From assembly GCF_036170895.1 (NCBI RefSeq), contig NZ_CP108036.1, positions 8,219,501 through 8,283,500 on the forward strand: a DNA stretch of 64,000 nucleotides. The letters run 5' to 3'. The position numbers and the translations under genes were made by a program. This DNA comes from Streptomyces erythrochromogenes (GTDB lineage: Bacteria; Actinomycetota; Actinomycetes; Streptomycetales; Streptomycetaceae). Below are positions 51,237-59,460 of the stretch, one piece after another (within the stretch, counting starts at the first letter, position 1; every line of letters starts with the position of its first letter). Below the pieces are notes generated by a model. The model did no database searches and was not told where the DNA came from. It saw only the letters and a program-made list of their open reading frames with translations.

Positions 51237-51876
51237 GTGGGGGGTCCTCCTCATGGGTGGTGCACTTCGGGGATGAAGCGGATGCGACTCGACAGGGTGT
51301 CGCCATGCACATGACAATCCGTCAACTCACCTTCGCCTTCGAAAGGTTGACCCACCCCCGGCCCGCCCACAAGAGGCCGACGGACGCGTAACATCCTTGC
51401 CATGCTCCGGCCACGATTGAGCAAAGACGTACCGCACATGACGCGGGCACGGCCGATCGCCCCGACCCGGAGACCGGAAGCCCGCCGACCGCATTTCGGT
51501 ACCGCATGTGCGGCCCGAACCGCGGTGCCCCAGGTGGCTCGATTTCACGCCGGAAGCGGTCGTGGCCCCAGGACGCCCCGCCGCAGAACCTCTCCCGGAC
51601 CGGCACGGCTCGCCGCCGCCGCTGCCTGAGCCTTTCCCGATGCCCCTGACGGACTGACACGCTCCGTCACTTCCGCACCGGGAACGGATTCCAGCCACGT
51701 CGCACTTCCCGCCGTGGGCCCCGGCGGCACATGACGGGGCGGTTCGACGCGCGCGGAGGCTCCCTGCGGACGGCTTCGAAGCCTGGTCTTGGAGCCCGGT
51801 ACGGAGCGGTGCGGAGCCGCCGGGGATCGCCTACGACCGACCCGGGAACCGAGTTGTGAAATTTTCGTGAGCGGCC
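51237..51876. other. Intergenic region without recognised gene
   Basis: A 640-base gap upstream of the protease gene and past the stop of the phosphopantetheinyl transferase gene. TTGACG on the minus strand at 51320-51325 could be a -35 element for the protease, but I see no convincing -10. Frames on both strands show no family resemblance. Confidence 0.4.
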
Positions 51877-52599
51877 TCACGCGTCGACGGTGCGGGTGGT
51901 GTGGGTGAGGGTGGCGAGGGCGGCTTGGTGGTGGGGTGGGGTGGGGAGGTCGGTGAGGTGGTAGCCGGGGATGGTGGGTGGGGTGGGGTGGGTGCTGACG
52001 TAGGGGTGGGTGAGGCCGTTGGCGAGTCCGGTGCCGGTGGCTTTGAGGCAGGCTTCTTTGCGGGCCCAGCAGCGGGCGAGTGCGGTGGTTCGTTCGTGGG
52101 TGGGGAGGGTGGTGAGTTCTTGGGTTTCGGTGGGGTGGAGGAGGTGGAGGACGTCGTTGATGGTTTGGGGGGTGGGGTGTTCTTCGATGTCGATGCCGAC
52201 GGGGGTGGTGGCGAGGGCGATGTAGGCGTGGTCGCCGCTGTGGGAGAGGGAGAAGTGGAGTGGGTTTCCGGGGAGGTTGGGTCGGCCGTGGGGTTGTCCG
52301 CAGCAGGGGCAGTCTTCGCGGGTGAGTTGGATGGTGTGGGCGGGTTGGTTGAGGTAGAGGGCGAGGATGGTGCGGAGGGCGAGGTGGGAGGTGGTGTAGC
52401 GGTGGGTGAGGCCGGGGGTGTGGAAGCGGGTGGCGCGTTCGTTTTCGTTTGCGTCGAGGATGGTGTGGGCGTCGGTGACGTGGTGGCCGCCGACGGTGTG
52501 GATGGTGGTGTTGAGGGCCCAGACGACGGGTGTGGTGGGGGTGGGTGCGGGTCCGGGGACGGGTGGGTTGGCACCAAGTTGGTTGATGTGCTCGATCAC
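51877..52599 (-). CDS. Sfp-type 4'-phosphopantetheinyl transferase
   Basis: A 240-residue enzyme that moves phosphopantetheine from CoA to a carrier-protein serine, activating fatty-acid, polyketide or peptide synthases. The signature motifs are intact: NPLHFSLSHSGDHAYIA, PVGIDIEEH (Mg-binding Asp-x-Glu) and CWARKEACLKATGTGL. A CPCCGQPHGRP insert lies between. The GTG at 52599 is my choice, without a good ribosome site. Codon use is deviant: almost every third position is C rather than G, with CTC for Leu and ACC/CAC/CCC dominating, unlike its neighbours. This suggests acquisition from a biosynthetic cluster. No carrier protein gene is nearby. Confidence 0.9.
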   Translation of the reverse strand: MIEHINQLGANPPVPGPAPTPTTPVVWALNTTIHTVGGHHVTDAHTILDANENERATRFHTPGLTHRYTTSHLALRTILALYLNQPAHTIQLTREDCPCCGQPHGRPNLPGNPLHFSLSHSGDHAYIALATTPVGIDIEEHPTPQTINDVLHLLHPTETQELTTLPTHERTTALARCWARKEACLKATGTGLANGLTHPYVSTHPTPPTIPGYHLTDLPTPPHHQAALATLTHTTRTVDA

Positions 52600-52823
52600 G
52601 CGTTTGAGAGTAATCGAGCCGGTCGAGGCGCCGGCCGGGACGGCCGGACGGGGCTCGGCGGACCGTGTGGCGCATGACCCGCCAGGCCCCGCCCCCATTC
52701 TTCTGAGCAGCCCGGCGAGATCTCACGCACCCTCACACGGCGCTGCCTGCTTACACCAGTTGCGCACGTGCCGTTGAGTCGCCACCTTCGGTTTGAGTCA
52801 CCCAGGGCGAGTTCGCTTCGGGT

Positions 52824-53663
52824 TCACGCTCGGAATGCCTTCCGGAGCAACTCGCCGAACTCGTCGGGGTGCGTGGTCAGGCCGGTGTGCCCGCCGGGGA
52901 AATGCAGGAGTTCCGTGCAAAGACGGTCGGCCAGGAAGGCGGCCGGACGGTAGGGCAGCTCGCCGCGTGAGTCGTGGCCGCAGGCGAGCACGAGCCGGTT
53001 CGACAGGGCCTGCAGTCGGTGGATGTCCGGGGCGTAGGACATGAAGCTCGGCACGATGCGCCCGACGAAGTAGGGCAGGTTGGCCATCGTCTGCTCAACC
53101 CGCGCCGCAGCCCGCGGTGGAAGCTTGGTCTCGGCTTGCGGCTCGAGGGTTTCGCCGTCCTTCTTGAGACCTGCGGAGAACACGGCGATCGCCGGCATGA
53201 GCCCCTCCGTTTGGAACGTTGCCTGTACGCGTGCGATGAACGCGCGGTGTTCGGGGGCGTCCGGCAGGACCTCCACTACCGGCGGCTCGTGTGCCACGAC
53301 GCGTTCGACGCGTTCGGGATGCGCGGTGAGCAGGTGCAGGCTGGCGATCGCGCCCGAGCTGGACCCGAACACCCGGGCCGGCTCATCCGGCGACAGCAGT
53401 TCCACCATCCGGAAGGCGTCGTCGGCGTGTTCGGCCACGCTCTGCTCGGCTTCGGGGTCGTCCAGCGTGCTTCGGGACATGCCGCGGGGGTCGTAGGTCG
53501 CGACGGTGTACTCGGTGGCCAAGTCGTCGGCGATGCCGTCGAAGGAGGCCGCGCCGCCCGCCCCTCCGGGGATCAGCAGCAGGAGCGGGCCGCCCTGGCC
53601 GCGTACTTCGTAGTGCAGGGTCGCGCCGTTCACCCGCAGGCTGCCGATGGTCGGGTCGGTCAT
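52824..53663 (-). CDS. Alpha/beta hydrolase
   Basis: A 279-residue hydrolase. The oxyanion region is LLLIPGGAGGAASFDGIADD, the nucleophile Ser is in RVFGSSSGAIASLHL, and the catalytic His is in HFPGGHTGLTTHPDEF. The acid is probably Asp in LACGHDSRGEL. It may be an esterase, lactonase or epoxide-hydrolase-like enzyme; the substrate is not readable. Its start codon overlaps the stop of the upstream TetR gene (ATGA), so the regulator and enzyme form one operon under the operator at 54270. Confidence 0.9.
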   Translation of the reverse strand: MTDPTIGSLRVNGATLHYEVRGQGGPLLLLIPGGAGGAASFDGIADDLATEYTVATYDPRGMSRSTLDDPEAEQSVAEHADDAFRMVELLSPDEPARVFGSSSGAIASLHLLTAHPERVERVVAHEPPVVEVLPDAPEHRAFIARVQATFQTEGLMPAIAVFSAGLKKDGETLEPQAETKLPPRAAARVEQTMANLPYFVGRIVPSFMSYAPDIHRLQALSNRLVLACGHDSRGELPYRPAAFLADRLCTELLHFPGGHTGLTTHPDEFGELLRKAFRA

Positions 53664-54253
53664 GCGGAGTCTCCTTTTCGGGACGGGGGCCAGTGCTCCA
53701 GGAGGATGTGGAGAGCGTCGAGGGCTCGGACCCAGGTCTGCTGCGGCGAACGCTCATGAGCGAACCCGCCCGCGGCCTCCAGGGCGACGAAGCCGTGGAA
53801 CGTACTGCGTAGCAACCGCACCGCGTCGGTCAGGTCAGGCTCGGTGAGTCCGTAGCCGCGCAGCACGCCGTAGGTCAGCTCGACCGCGCGGCGAGGTCCG
53901 GCCGCTTTTGCGGCCAGCTCGGGGTCGATCCGGATCGGGGTCTGCGTCGCCATGTAGCGGCCCGGATGCTTGTGGGCGTACTCCCGCCACGCGTCGGCAA
54001 ACGCGACCAGCGCATCCTTGCCCGCCCGTCCGGCGGTGGCCTCCGCGATACGGACGGTCTTCTCTTCCGCCGCCAGCAGCGCGATCCGCCCGCGCAAGTC
54101 TTCCAGGCCACGGACATGCGTGTAGAGGCTCGCATCCTTCACGCCGAGTCGCCGCGCCAACTGCGACATGGTCACCTGGTCGAGCCCGACCTCGTCCGCC
54201 AGTTCGGCGCCCGCGATCGTCACCCGGTCCGCCGTCAGCCCTGCCCGTGCCAT
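53660..54253 (-). CDS. TetR-family repressor
   Basis: A 197-residue regulator. The N-terminal helix-turn-helix is VTMSQLARRLGVKDASLYTH, and the C-terminal ligand domain includes the W-H-G-like segment LLRSTFHGFVALEAAGGFAH of the TetR_C_33 type. It is the first gene of a two-gene operon with the alpha/beta hydrolase and probably represses its own promoter at the nested palindrome 17 bases upstream. Confidence 0.92.
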   Translation of the reverse strand: MARAGLTADRVTIAGAELADEVGLDQVTMSQLARRLGVKDASLYTHVRGLEDLRGRIALLAAEEKTVRIAEATAGRAGKDALVAFADAWREYAHKHPGRYMATQTPIRIDPELAAKAAGPRRAVELTYGVLRGYGLTEPDLTDAVRLLRSTFHGFVALEAAGGFAHERSPQQTWVRALDALHILLEHWPPSRKGDSA

Positions 54254-54269
54254 GCGCCCTCCTCATCAT

Positions 54270-54304
54270 CCTAGGGTCTCTAGGTTTAGCCTAGAGGTAC
54301 TAGG
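54270..54304. promoter_or_regulatory. Nested palindromic operator upstream of TetR
   Basis: A 35-base element with two perfect nested inverted repeats: outer arms CCTAG (54270-54274) and CTAGG (54300-54304), inner arms CTCTAGG (54278-54284) and CCTAGAG (54290-54296), spacers of 3, 5 and 3 bases. It lies 17 bases before the TetR start codon in an AT-richer patch. The shape fits two stacked TetR dimers. Confidence 0.78.
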
Positions 54305-54608
54305 TATGGCAAGTGGAAGGCATTGCCGCCTGGCCCCGCCATGCCCCACCGACCGGCAGCCGGGGTGCCTTACTCGTCCGCATTGATGCCGACGAGGAAG
54401 GCGCGTCCGCGTGGAGGTCGAGGACGACGACCCGCTCACCACTCCCCGCGTCAACCGGGCGCCAGCAGGACGACACCGGCGGACGCGGCATGACGTTCGT
54501 GGCGTTCCTCGCCGTCGCCTGGGGGTTCGAGACCCACGCCCTCGTCGGCAAGGCCACTGGTCCGAGTTCGGCTGAGCCCGTCGTTCTGGCCGGACCGGTG
54601 CGGGGCCG
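54305..54608. other. Intergenic region without recognised gene
   Basis: Between the TetR operator and the alcohol dehydrogenase pseudogene. A plus-strand frame contains FLAVAWGFETHALVGKAT, which I could not assign. No ribosome site or hairpin stands out. Confidence 0.35.
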
Positions 54609-55431
54609 TCAGGGTGTGAGGATCAGCCGGATCGGGTTGTCCTCCTTGCGTTCCAGAGCCTTCACGGCCTGCGCCGCGTCGGCCGGCCGGTGGATCCCGC
54701 TGATCGAGCCGGAGAGGTCCAGACGGCGCATGCCCACCAGGCGGACCAGGTCGACGAGGTCCTCGGGGCGGGAGCCGTAGTGGCCCAGGACTCGTTGCCG
54801 GAAACGGCAGAACCAGAGGTTGTCCTGGATGGTGAAGGGCTGGTCGGTGAGGCCGACCAGGACCAGCCGGCCGTACTCGGCGAGGGCGGCCAGCGCCTGG
54901 TCCCGTGCGGCAGGCACACCGGCGAAGTCGAAGGCGGCGACGCCCCCGGTCCCGGCGGCGGCGCGCAGCAGGTTGGCGAATTCGGGGTCTGCCGGGTCCA
55001 GGGCGGTGTCGGCCCCCAGCCGGAGGGCCCGCTCGCGGGCGGCCGGCAACGGGTCCACGGCGACGACCGGGCATGCGCCCACCATCCGGAGCAACTGCAC
55101 GGCGTGCGCGGCGAGACCGCCGACACCCCATACCGCGACGGCCTCCGGGGGGCGTACGTTCGCACCCGAGGTGATCGCCGCCCACGGGGTGGAGACCGCG
55201 TCGGGGATGACTCAGGCCTGCTCGAAGGGGATCCCGGGCGGCAGGGGGACCACCACTTCGGCGGCGGCCACGGTGTACTCGGCCCAGCCGCCGTCGATGC
55301 TCACCCCCCGAGTGCAGGGGCTCCGTCGCGGACCTCACCGGCCTGGAGGACGACGCGGTCTCCCTCGCGGGACCGGTGACGTCCTCACCGAGAACGGCCA
55401 CCTCGCCCGCGGTCTCATGACCGAACGTCAC
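54609..55431 (-). pseudogene. Zinc-type alcohol dehydrogenase, broken by stop, frameshifts and 5' truncation
   Basis: The minus strand encodes an MDR alcohol dehydrogenase in pieces. It opens TFGHETAGEVAVLGEDVT near 55431, shifts frame to GDRVVLQAGEVRDGAPALGG, shifts again to VSIDGGWAEYTVAAAEVVVP, and reads PLPPGIPFEQA-stop-VIPDAVSTPWAAI with an in-frame TGA at 55212-55214. The rest, through the NAD site VAVWGVGGLAAHAVQLLRMV to IRLILTP, is intact. The N-terminal catalytic Cys region and most of the structural-zinc lobe are missing. At least three independent lesions make this a pseudogene. Residues after the TGA could make a 160-residue fragment. Confidence 0.85.
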
Positions 55432-55439
55432 CTTCGTAC

Positions 55440-55792
55440 TCCTGGTGCTGCGTACCGCGGTCGTCGCCCTGTGCCTCCGGGCCGGCGCCTACGGAGGGCT
55501 CCTGACGCCGTCGTTCGCCAACGGCGCGCTGCTCGGCATCGTCGTCGGCCGGCTCTGGGAACTGATGTGGCCGGGTACCCTCCTGGCGTCCTACGCGGTC
55601 GTGGCCGCGGGGGCGTTCCTGGCGGTGTCCCAGCGGATGCCGGTCACGGCGGTCGTGCTCGCCCTGGAATTCACCGGCTCCCAGCAGGAAGTTGTCATTC
55701 CGCTCCTGCTCGCCGTCGCCGGTGCGACCGCGACCGGCGCCCTGCTGCGCGGCACGACCGCACCGGCGGCACGTGAGAAGAGACCCCGGTAG
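55440..55792 (+). pseudogene. ClC-type chloride channel, C-terminal fragment
   Basis: A plus-strand frame LVLRTAVVALCLRAGAYGGL then LTPSFANGALLGIVVG, followed by YAVVAAGAFLAVSQRMPVTA and IPLLLAVAGATATGALL, is the last third of a ClC channel/antiporter. About 300 N-terminal residues, including the first selectivity-filter segments, are absent. Homology begins about 10 bases from where the divergent alcohol dehydrogenase pseudogene breaks off, so the two were joined by one deletion. The frame ends normally with KRPR and a TAG. Confidence 0.75.
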
Positions 55793-56149
55793 ACACCGAA
55801 CCCACGGACCCGGAGCGTCCGGGCGGCAAGGCCCGGCGACGATCCTCCACGCCGGATCGCAAGGCCGGCCCGCGCCCGGAGCGGCGGCCTCGCCGACCGG
55901 CTCCTCCAGGACGCCCCCGATCGAGACGAAGCCGATGACGACGGCGTCGGGTCCGGTGCCCATGACGGCGGGACAGCAAGGGGAGCTGCGCCGTGCGGCG
56001 GGCCGAGCGGGCCGCGACCTGGGTGGAGTAGGACTCCACGATGTCGTCGTACGCGTCCGCGACGACCTCGCGGCGCGTACGCATCGCGCGTTCGGCGGGC
56101 TCGAAGCGCTTCGGGCCGGCGGCGGTACGGGCGCTGAGCTGGGCGGGGC
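55793..56149. other. Decayed region with unassigned minus-strand coding fragment
   Basis: A minus-strand frame at about 55965-56165 reads FEPAERAMRTRREVVADAYD then DIVESYSTQVAARSARRTAQ, which looks protein-like but matches no family I know. It is out of frame with the HEAT-type fragment upstream. The region lies between two other remnants and is probably relic coding DNA. Confidence 0.35.
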
Positions 56150-56664
56150 GCTGCAGTCTCATCATCGGCGCCGAGCCGGCCCCGGAGAACGCCTACCGCC
56201 CGCTCGGCGTCATCCAGGAACAGCCCCAAGCCCGCGATCGCGGCCCCGCGCACCCGCGCGTCTGCGTCACGTGCGCAGCCGACGAAAGCCTCTCCGCACC
56301 CGCGTATCAGCGCTGCGGCGTCCTGGTAGGCAGTGGACTCCTGACCGTCGGGACCGATCCAGACGCCGCCGAAGCCCTCATGATCGACGGCTTCACGGCC
56401 GATGCTCACGATCAGCGCGACCACCGACGCCCGATCGGGCGTGGAGGGGGAGTCAGCCATGGCGAACAGGAACGGCAGACTGGCCACCGTGCACGGATAC
56501 ACGTCCCCCTGGTGATGGGCGGCACCGTAGAAGCTGCTGAAGGCCTGCTCCCGGGGCTCGGCGTCGGGCAACGCCATGTCGTGCAGCCATTGCGGAACAT
56601 CATCGGCCGGCCCGTAGGCGTGCCCCATGGATGCCCAGTCGATGCTCTCCAAGTCGTTGATCAT
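56150..56664 (-). pseudogene. HEAT-repeat-type protein, 3'-truncated
   Basis: From ATG 56664 the minus strand reads MINDLESIDWASMGHAYGPA then DDVPQWLHDMALPDAEPREQ, and later SFYGAAHHQGDVYPCTVASL, matching the N-terminus of Streptomyces HEAT-repeat proteins. About 160 residues on, after the repeat DARVRGAAIAGLGLFLDDAE, the frame becomes Arg/Pro-rich nonsense running into the ClC fragment's antisense. The natural C-terminus is gone. An ATG four codons earlier is possible. The surviving part might still fold as a short solenoid. Confidence 0.5.
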
Positions 56665-56896
56665 GCCCGGTACCATGCCGGGCAGCACTGACACCCGCGA
56701 TGCGAGGCCGGTCGGGTTCAGCGGCGGCCACCGTGGCCAGGGTCCACGTACCCGCCGAACGGTGGGCCGAAGGCGTGCCCGTCGTCGGTCACGACGTAGT
56801 CCGGTTCGGTTTTCGCGGCGGCCGCGTGCAATCTGATGACGCACGGACGTCCGGCCGGGATCGCCCCGCCGAGCACACCTCGATGCGTGGCCCGCG

Positions 56897-58012
56897 TCAG
56901 TCGACGAGAGCCTGCCGGGCCAGCAGTTCGGCACGGACGAGTTCCAGAAGGCGGCCCGTCCAGTTGCGGCCCCGGCCGCCGTTCTCGCCCCAGAAGCCCG
57001 AGTCGGCGTCGTCGTAGAGCAGGGTCGCGTCACCCGTGGCGAGCAGGATCGCCGCGAGGTCGGGGTGCTGCTCGTACTTGGCTCGCAGCAGCCGGGCCAT
57101 GACCGCCGTCCGGACCTGCCCCCAGCCTTCGCGCCGGGCCACCGCGGCCGCGACCGTACGGGCCTTCGCGCCCGACTCCGCCGCCACGACTGCGGCACGG
57201 GCATCCGGTTCGGCGACGGACCGGGCCCAGTAGGCGTGCGCCACCGACGGGTACGTGACGTCCCCGATGGTGATCGGCGCGGGGTAGTCGTTGCGCAGGG
57301 CCTTCTTGCCCGGGTCTTCGAGCGCGCGCTGCGGATACGAGTGGTAGATCTTGACCGCAGGAGCGAAGGACTCGGCCGGCCCGTCGGCGGGCACCCGCGA
57401 AGGGGCCTTCGCGAGCCACTGCGCGCGGTCCTCGAAGTAGGCGACGGCTGCGTCGTACTCCTGCTGCGCGACCGTTGCCCCCGACTCGTCCGGGATCCGG
57501 CCGCCGGGCCCCGCCACCAGCACCTTGAGGGGACGGTCCTTGCGGTCCATGTCGCCGAGCGCGTAGTGCCGCACGCTCTCGGGGACGGCCAGGTAGGCAG
57601 CCCGGGCGGCGGCCCGGCTCTCCTCCGTGCGGTCCGCCATGAAGACGTCCACCGCGGCGAGGCAGCGGGCGGTCGAATCGGGGCGGCCGTTCAGCTCGTC
57701 GATGGTGTCGCGGACTTCGGCGAGCAGAAGGTCCGGCGTCAGCCAGGTGCACGGTTCACCGAACGTCCACGAAGCCAGGCCGTGCGCGGAGGCGCGCCCG
57801 CCGTCCGGAAGGCTGGTGGCCACCCATCCACAGCGGAGCTTCTGTTCGAACTCGTCGAGGGTGACCAACTCCCAGCAGTCGACGAGGCCGTCGGCGTAGA
57901 TGAAGAGGTCGGTGAGGAAGTAGGAGCCGCCGTTGCATATGAACGCGTGCCGCCAGGTGCCGGGCACGCGGACGCCGTCCGCCGTTCGATGGGTGATCCG
58001 ATTGTCGATCAT
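56897..58012 (-). CDS. NADAR-domain protein with N-terminal unknown domain
   Basis: A 371-residue protein. The C-terminal about 170 residues are a NADAR (YbiA-like) domain: IYHSYPQRALEDPGKKALRN, DYPAPITIGDVTYPSVAHAY, and the end GFWGENGGRGRNWTGRLLEL. NADAR proteins hydrolyse ADP-ribose N-glycosidic bonds on nucleotides, riboflavin intermediates or nucleic acid bases. The N-terminal about 190 residues (HAFICNGGSYFLTDLFIYAD, then GLVDCWELVTLDEFEQKLRC) form a separate domain found in actinobacteria and unassigned in function. ATG 58012 is used. It diverges from the EEP gene across 93 bases. Confidence 0.86.
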   Translation of the reverse strand: MIDNRITHRTADGVRVPGTWRHAFICNGGSYFLTDLFIYADGLVDCWELVTLDEFEQKLRCGWVATSLPDGGRASAHGLASWTFGEPCTWLTPDLLLAEVRDTIDELNGRPDSTARCLAAVDVFMADRTEESRAAARAAYLAVPESVRHYALGDMDRKDRPLKVLVAGPGGRIPDESGATVAQQEYDAAVAYFEDRAQWLAKAPSRVPADGPAESFAPAVKIYHSYPQRALEDPGKKALRNDYPAPITIGDVTYPSVAHAYWARSVAEPDARAAVVAAESGAKARTVAAAVARREGWGQVRTAVMARLLRAKYEQHPDLAAILLATGDATLLYDDADSGFWGENGGRGRNWTGRLLELVRAELLARQALVD

Positions 58013-58105
58013 GCGGTGATGATGCCGGACGGACCGGCCGGGAAGCACCTGGATACTGGGGCGAGGCACCGTGTGATGAGGTGCGTCCACTCCAGGGAGG
58101 CGATC

Positions 58106-59020
58106 GTGCTGAGCAGGGGCGCGCGGTGGGTCGCGGCCGCGATGACAGCGGTCTGCCTCGTGCTGCTCCAGGGCGCCGGCGCACCGAACGGTGGCCTCCT
58201 GTTCGCCAGGCCGCTGCAGCCCGACGCCGCCGAGGCGGTCGTACCGGGCCGGGTCGGCACGTGGAACATCTGCAATCCCTGCGGGAGCGGGAACGACTTC
58301 GGCCGGGCGACGGAGATCGCCACGTACGCGCCGCAGCTCATCGCCCTGCAGGAGGCGTGCGTACGTGACGTCGAACGGATCCGCAGGTACCTGGAGGAGG
58401 TCTACGGGCTGACCTACCGGGTCGAGTACGGGACGGTCCTGCGGAACTGGAACCGCTGCGGGGGGCTGCCGTGGCGGCCGGGCGGCTACGGCCAGGCGAT
58501 CCTCTCGGCGGCGCCGATGACGGACCGGGTGAGCGTCGAGTACCCCGTCGGCGGCTCGGAGGACCGCGGTTACCTGGCCGTCACCACGCTGGTGGACGGC
58601 CGGCCCGTCCGCGTCTTCAACACCCACCTCGCCGAGCGCCGGCAGGGCGAGGTACGCGCGGGACAGATCGAGGTGCTCGCCGCGGAAGTCGCCCGCCACG
58701 ACCGCGCGATCGTCCTCGGCGACTTCAACGCCGTGCCGCACGCGCCCGAACTCGCCCCGATGTGGGCCCTGGCCCCGGACACGGACCACGGCTGCCGCCC
58801 CTCGACCACCGATGCCGACGCGGACGCCGACGCGGACGCCGACGCCGGCGCAGACGCCGACGCCTGCACGACGACCACCGACTGGGACAGCACGTTCGAC
58901 TACGTCTTCCTGCGCGGTATCACCCCGGGCACGGACCACGTCCGCCCCAGCCCGTACTCGGACCACCACCTGCTGTACACCGACCTGAACCGGGGCCGGG
59001 GGGTGTCCGGCCGGAGGTAG
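58106..59020 (+). CDS. Secreted endonuclease/exonuclease/phosphatase-family protein
   Basis: A 304-residue exported EEP-fold hydrolase (DNase I/sphingomyelinase-like). Signal peptide: ARWVAAAMTAVCLVLLQGAG. Active-site blocks: VGTWNICNPCG (Asn), LIALQEAC (metal Glu), FNTHLAERR, VLGDFNAVPHAPEL (Asp/Asn) and PSPYSDHHLLYTDL (catalytic His). A tract of alternating Asp-Ala (TTDADADADADADAGADADA) is inserted before the last two motifs. I chose GTG 58106 because AGGGAGG lies 6 bases upstream and it starts the signal peptide cleanly; ATG 58076 lacks a site. Substrate could be extracellular DNA or phospholipid. Confidence 0.88.
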   Translation: MLSRGARWVAAAMTAVCLVLLQGAGAPNGGLLFARPLQPDAAEAVVPGRVGTWNICNPCGSGNDFGRATEIATYAPQLIALQEACVRDVERIRRYLEEVYGLTYRVEYGTVLRNWNRCGGLPWRPGGYGQAILSAAPMTDRVSVEYPVGGSEDRGYLAVTTLVDGRPVRVFNTHLAERRQGEVRAGQIEVLAAEVARHDRAIVLGDFNAVPHAPELAPMWALAPDTDHGCRPSTTDADADADADADAGADADACTTTTDWDSTFDYVFLRGITPGTDHVRPSPYSDHHLLYTDLNRGRGVSGRR

Positions 59021-59027
59021 CGCAGTG

Positions 59028-59047
59028 CCGTTTCGTCAGCGAAACGG
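59028..59047 (+). terminator. Hairpin terminator after the EEP gene
   Basis: A perfect 8-bp stem (59028-59035 with 59040-59047) and a 4-base loop, eight bases after the stop of the secreted EEP gene. Confidence 0.55.
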
Positions 59048-59130
59048 GCGGCGCGAAGAGGCGAACTGCCGACAACCCTCCTCCTCTCCCTCCCCGCCCA
59101 CGCCGCCGACGCCGCGCCTCGTGCCCAGTC

Positions 59131-59367
59131 CTACTGGCCGGGCGGGCGGTTGTCGTGCCCCGCCTGCGGATCGAGTGCTCTGGAGGCGGCGGCCCAGGAC
59201 TCGGGCCCGGGGCCCGGGTCGGGGAGCAGCCCGAGTATGTCCAGCAACAGCTCCAGGTCCCTTGCGTCGGCGGCGCGCGCAGCAACAGCGCGGCGCGCCG
59301 CCGCCCGGTCCGCCGTCCCGGAACATGCCAGGAGAGCTGGCTCGTCACAGCCGAAGGGATCCTTCAT
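59131..59367 (-). CDS. Small conserved hypothetical protein
   Basis: A 78-residue protein starting MKDPFGCDEPALLACSGTAD, followed by a helical stretch (AARRAVAARAADARDLELLL, then DILGLLPDP) and a Pro/Gly-rich end. Streptomyces genomes hold similar short proteins with the pattern D-P-F-G-C-x-E-P-A-L-L and D-A-x-x-L-x-x-L-L-D-x-L-G-L-x-P, of unknown role. Upstream purines are weak as a ribosome site. It stands alone downstream of the BtrH-like gene on the same strand. Confidence 0.5.
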   Translation of the reverse strand: MKDPFGCDEPALLACSGTADRAAARRAVAARAADARDLELLLDILGLLPDPGPGPESWAAASRALDPQAGHDNRPPGQ

Positions 59368-59460
59368 CCGCCGATCCCACCACGCGCACCGTCCGCATGC
59401 CACCGCACTGCTCCACCTGCCCCGCGGCCGGCGGCACGGCCACCGTGGTGTGCCCGCGCA

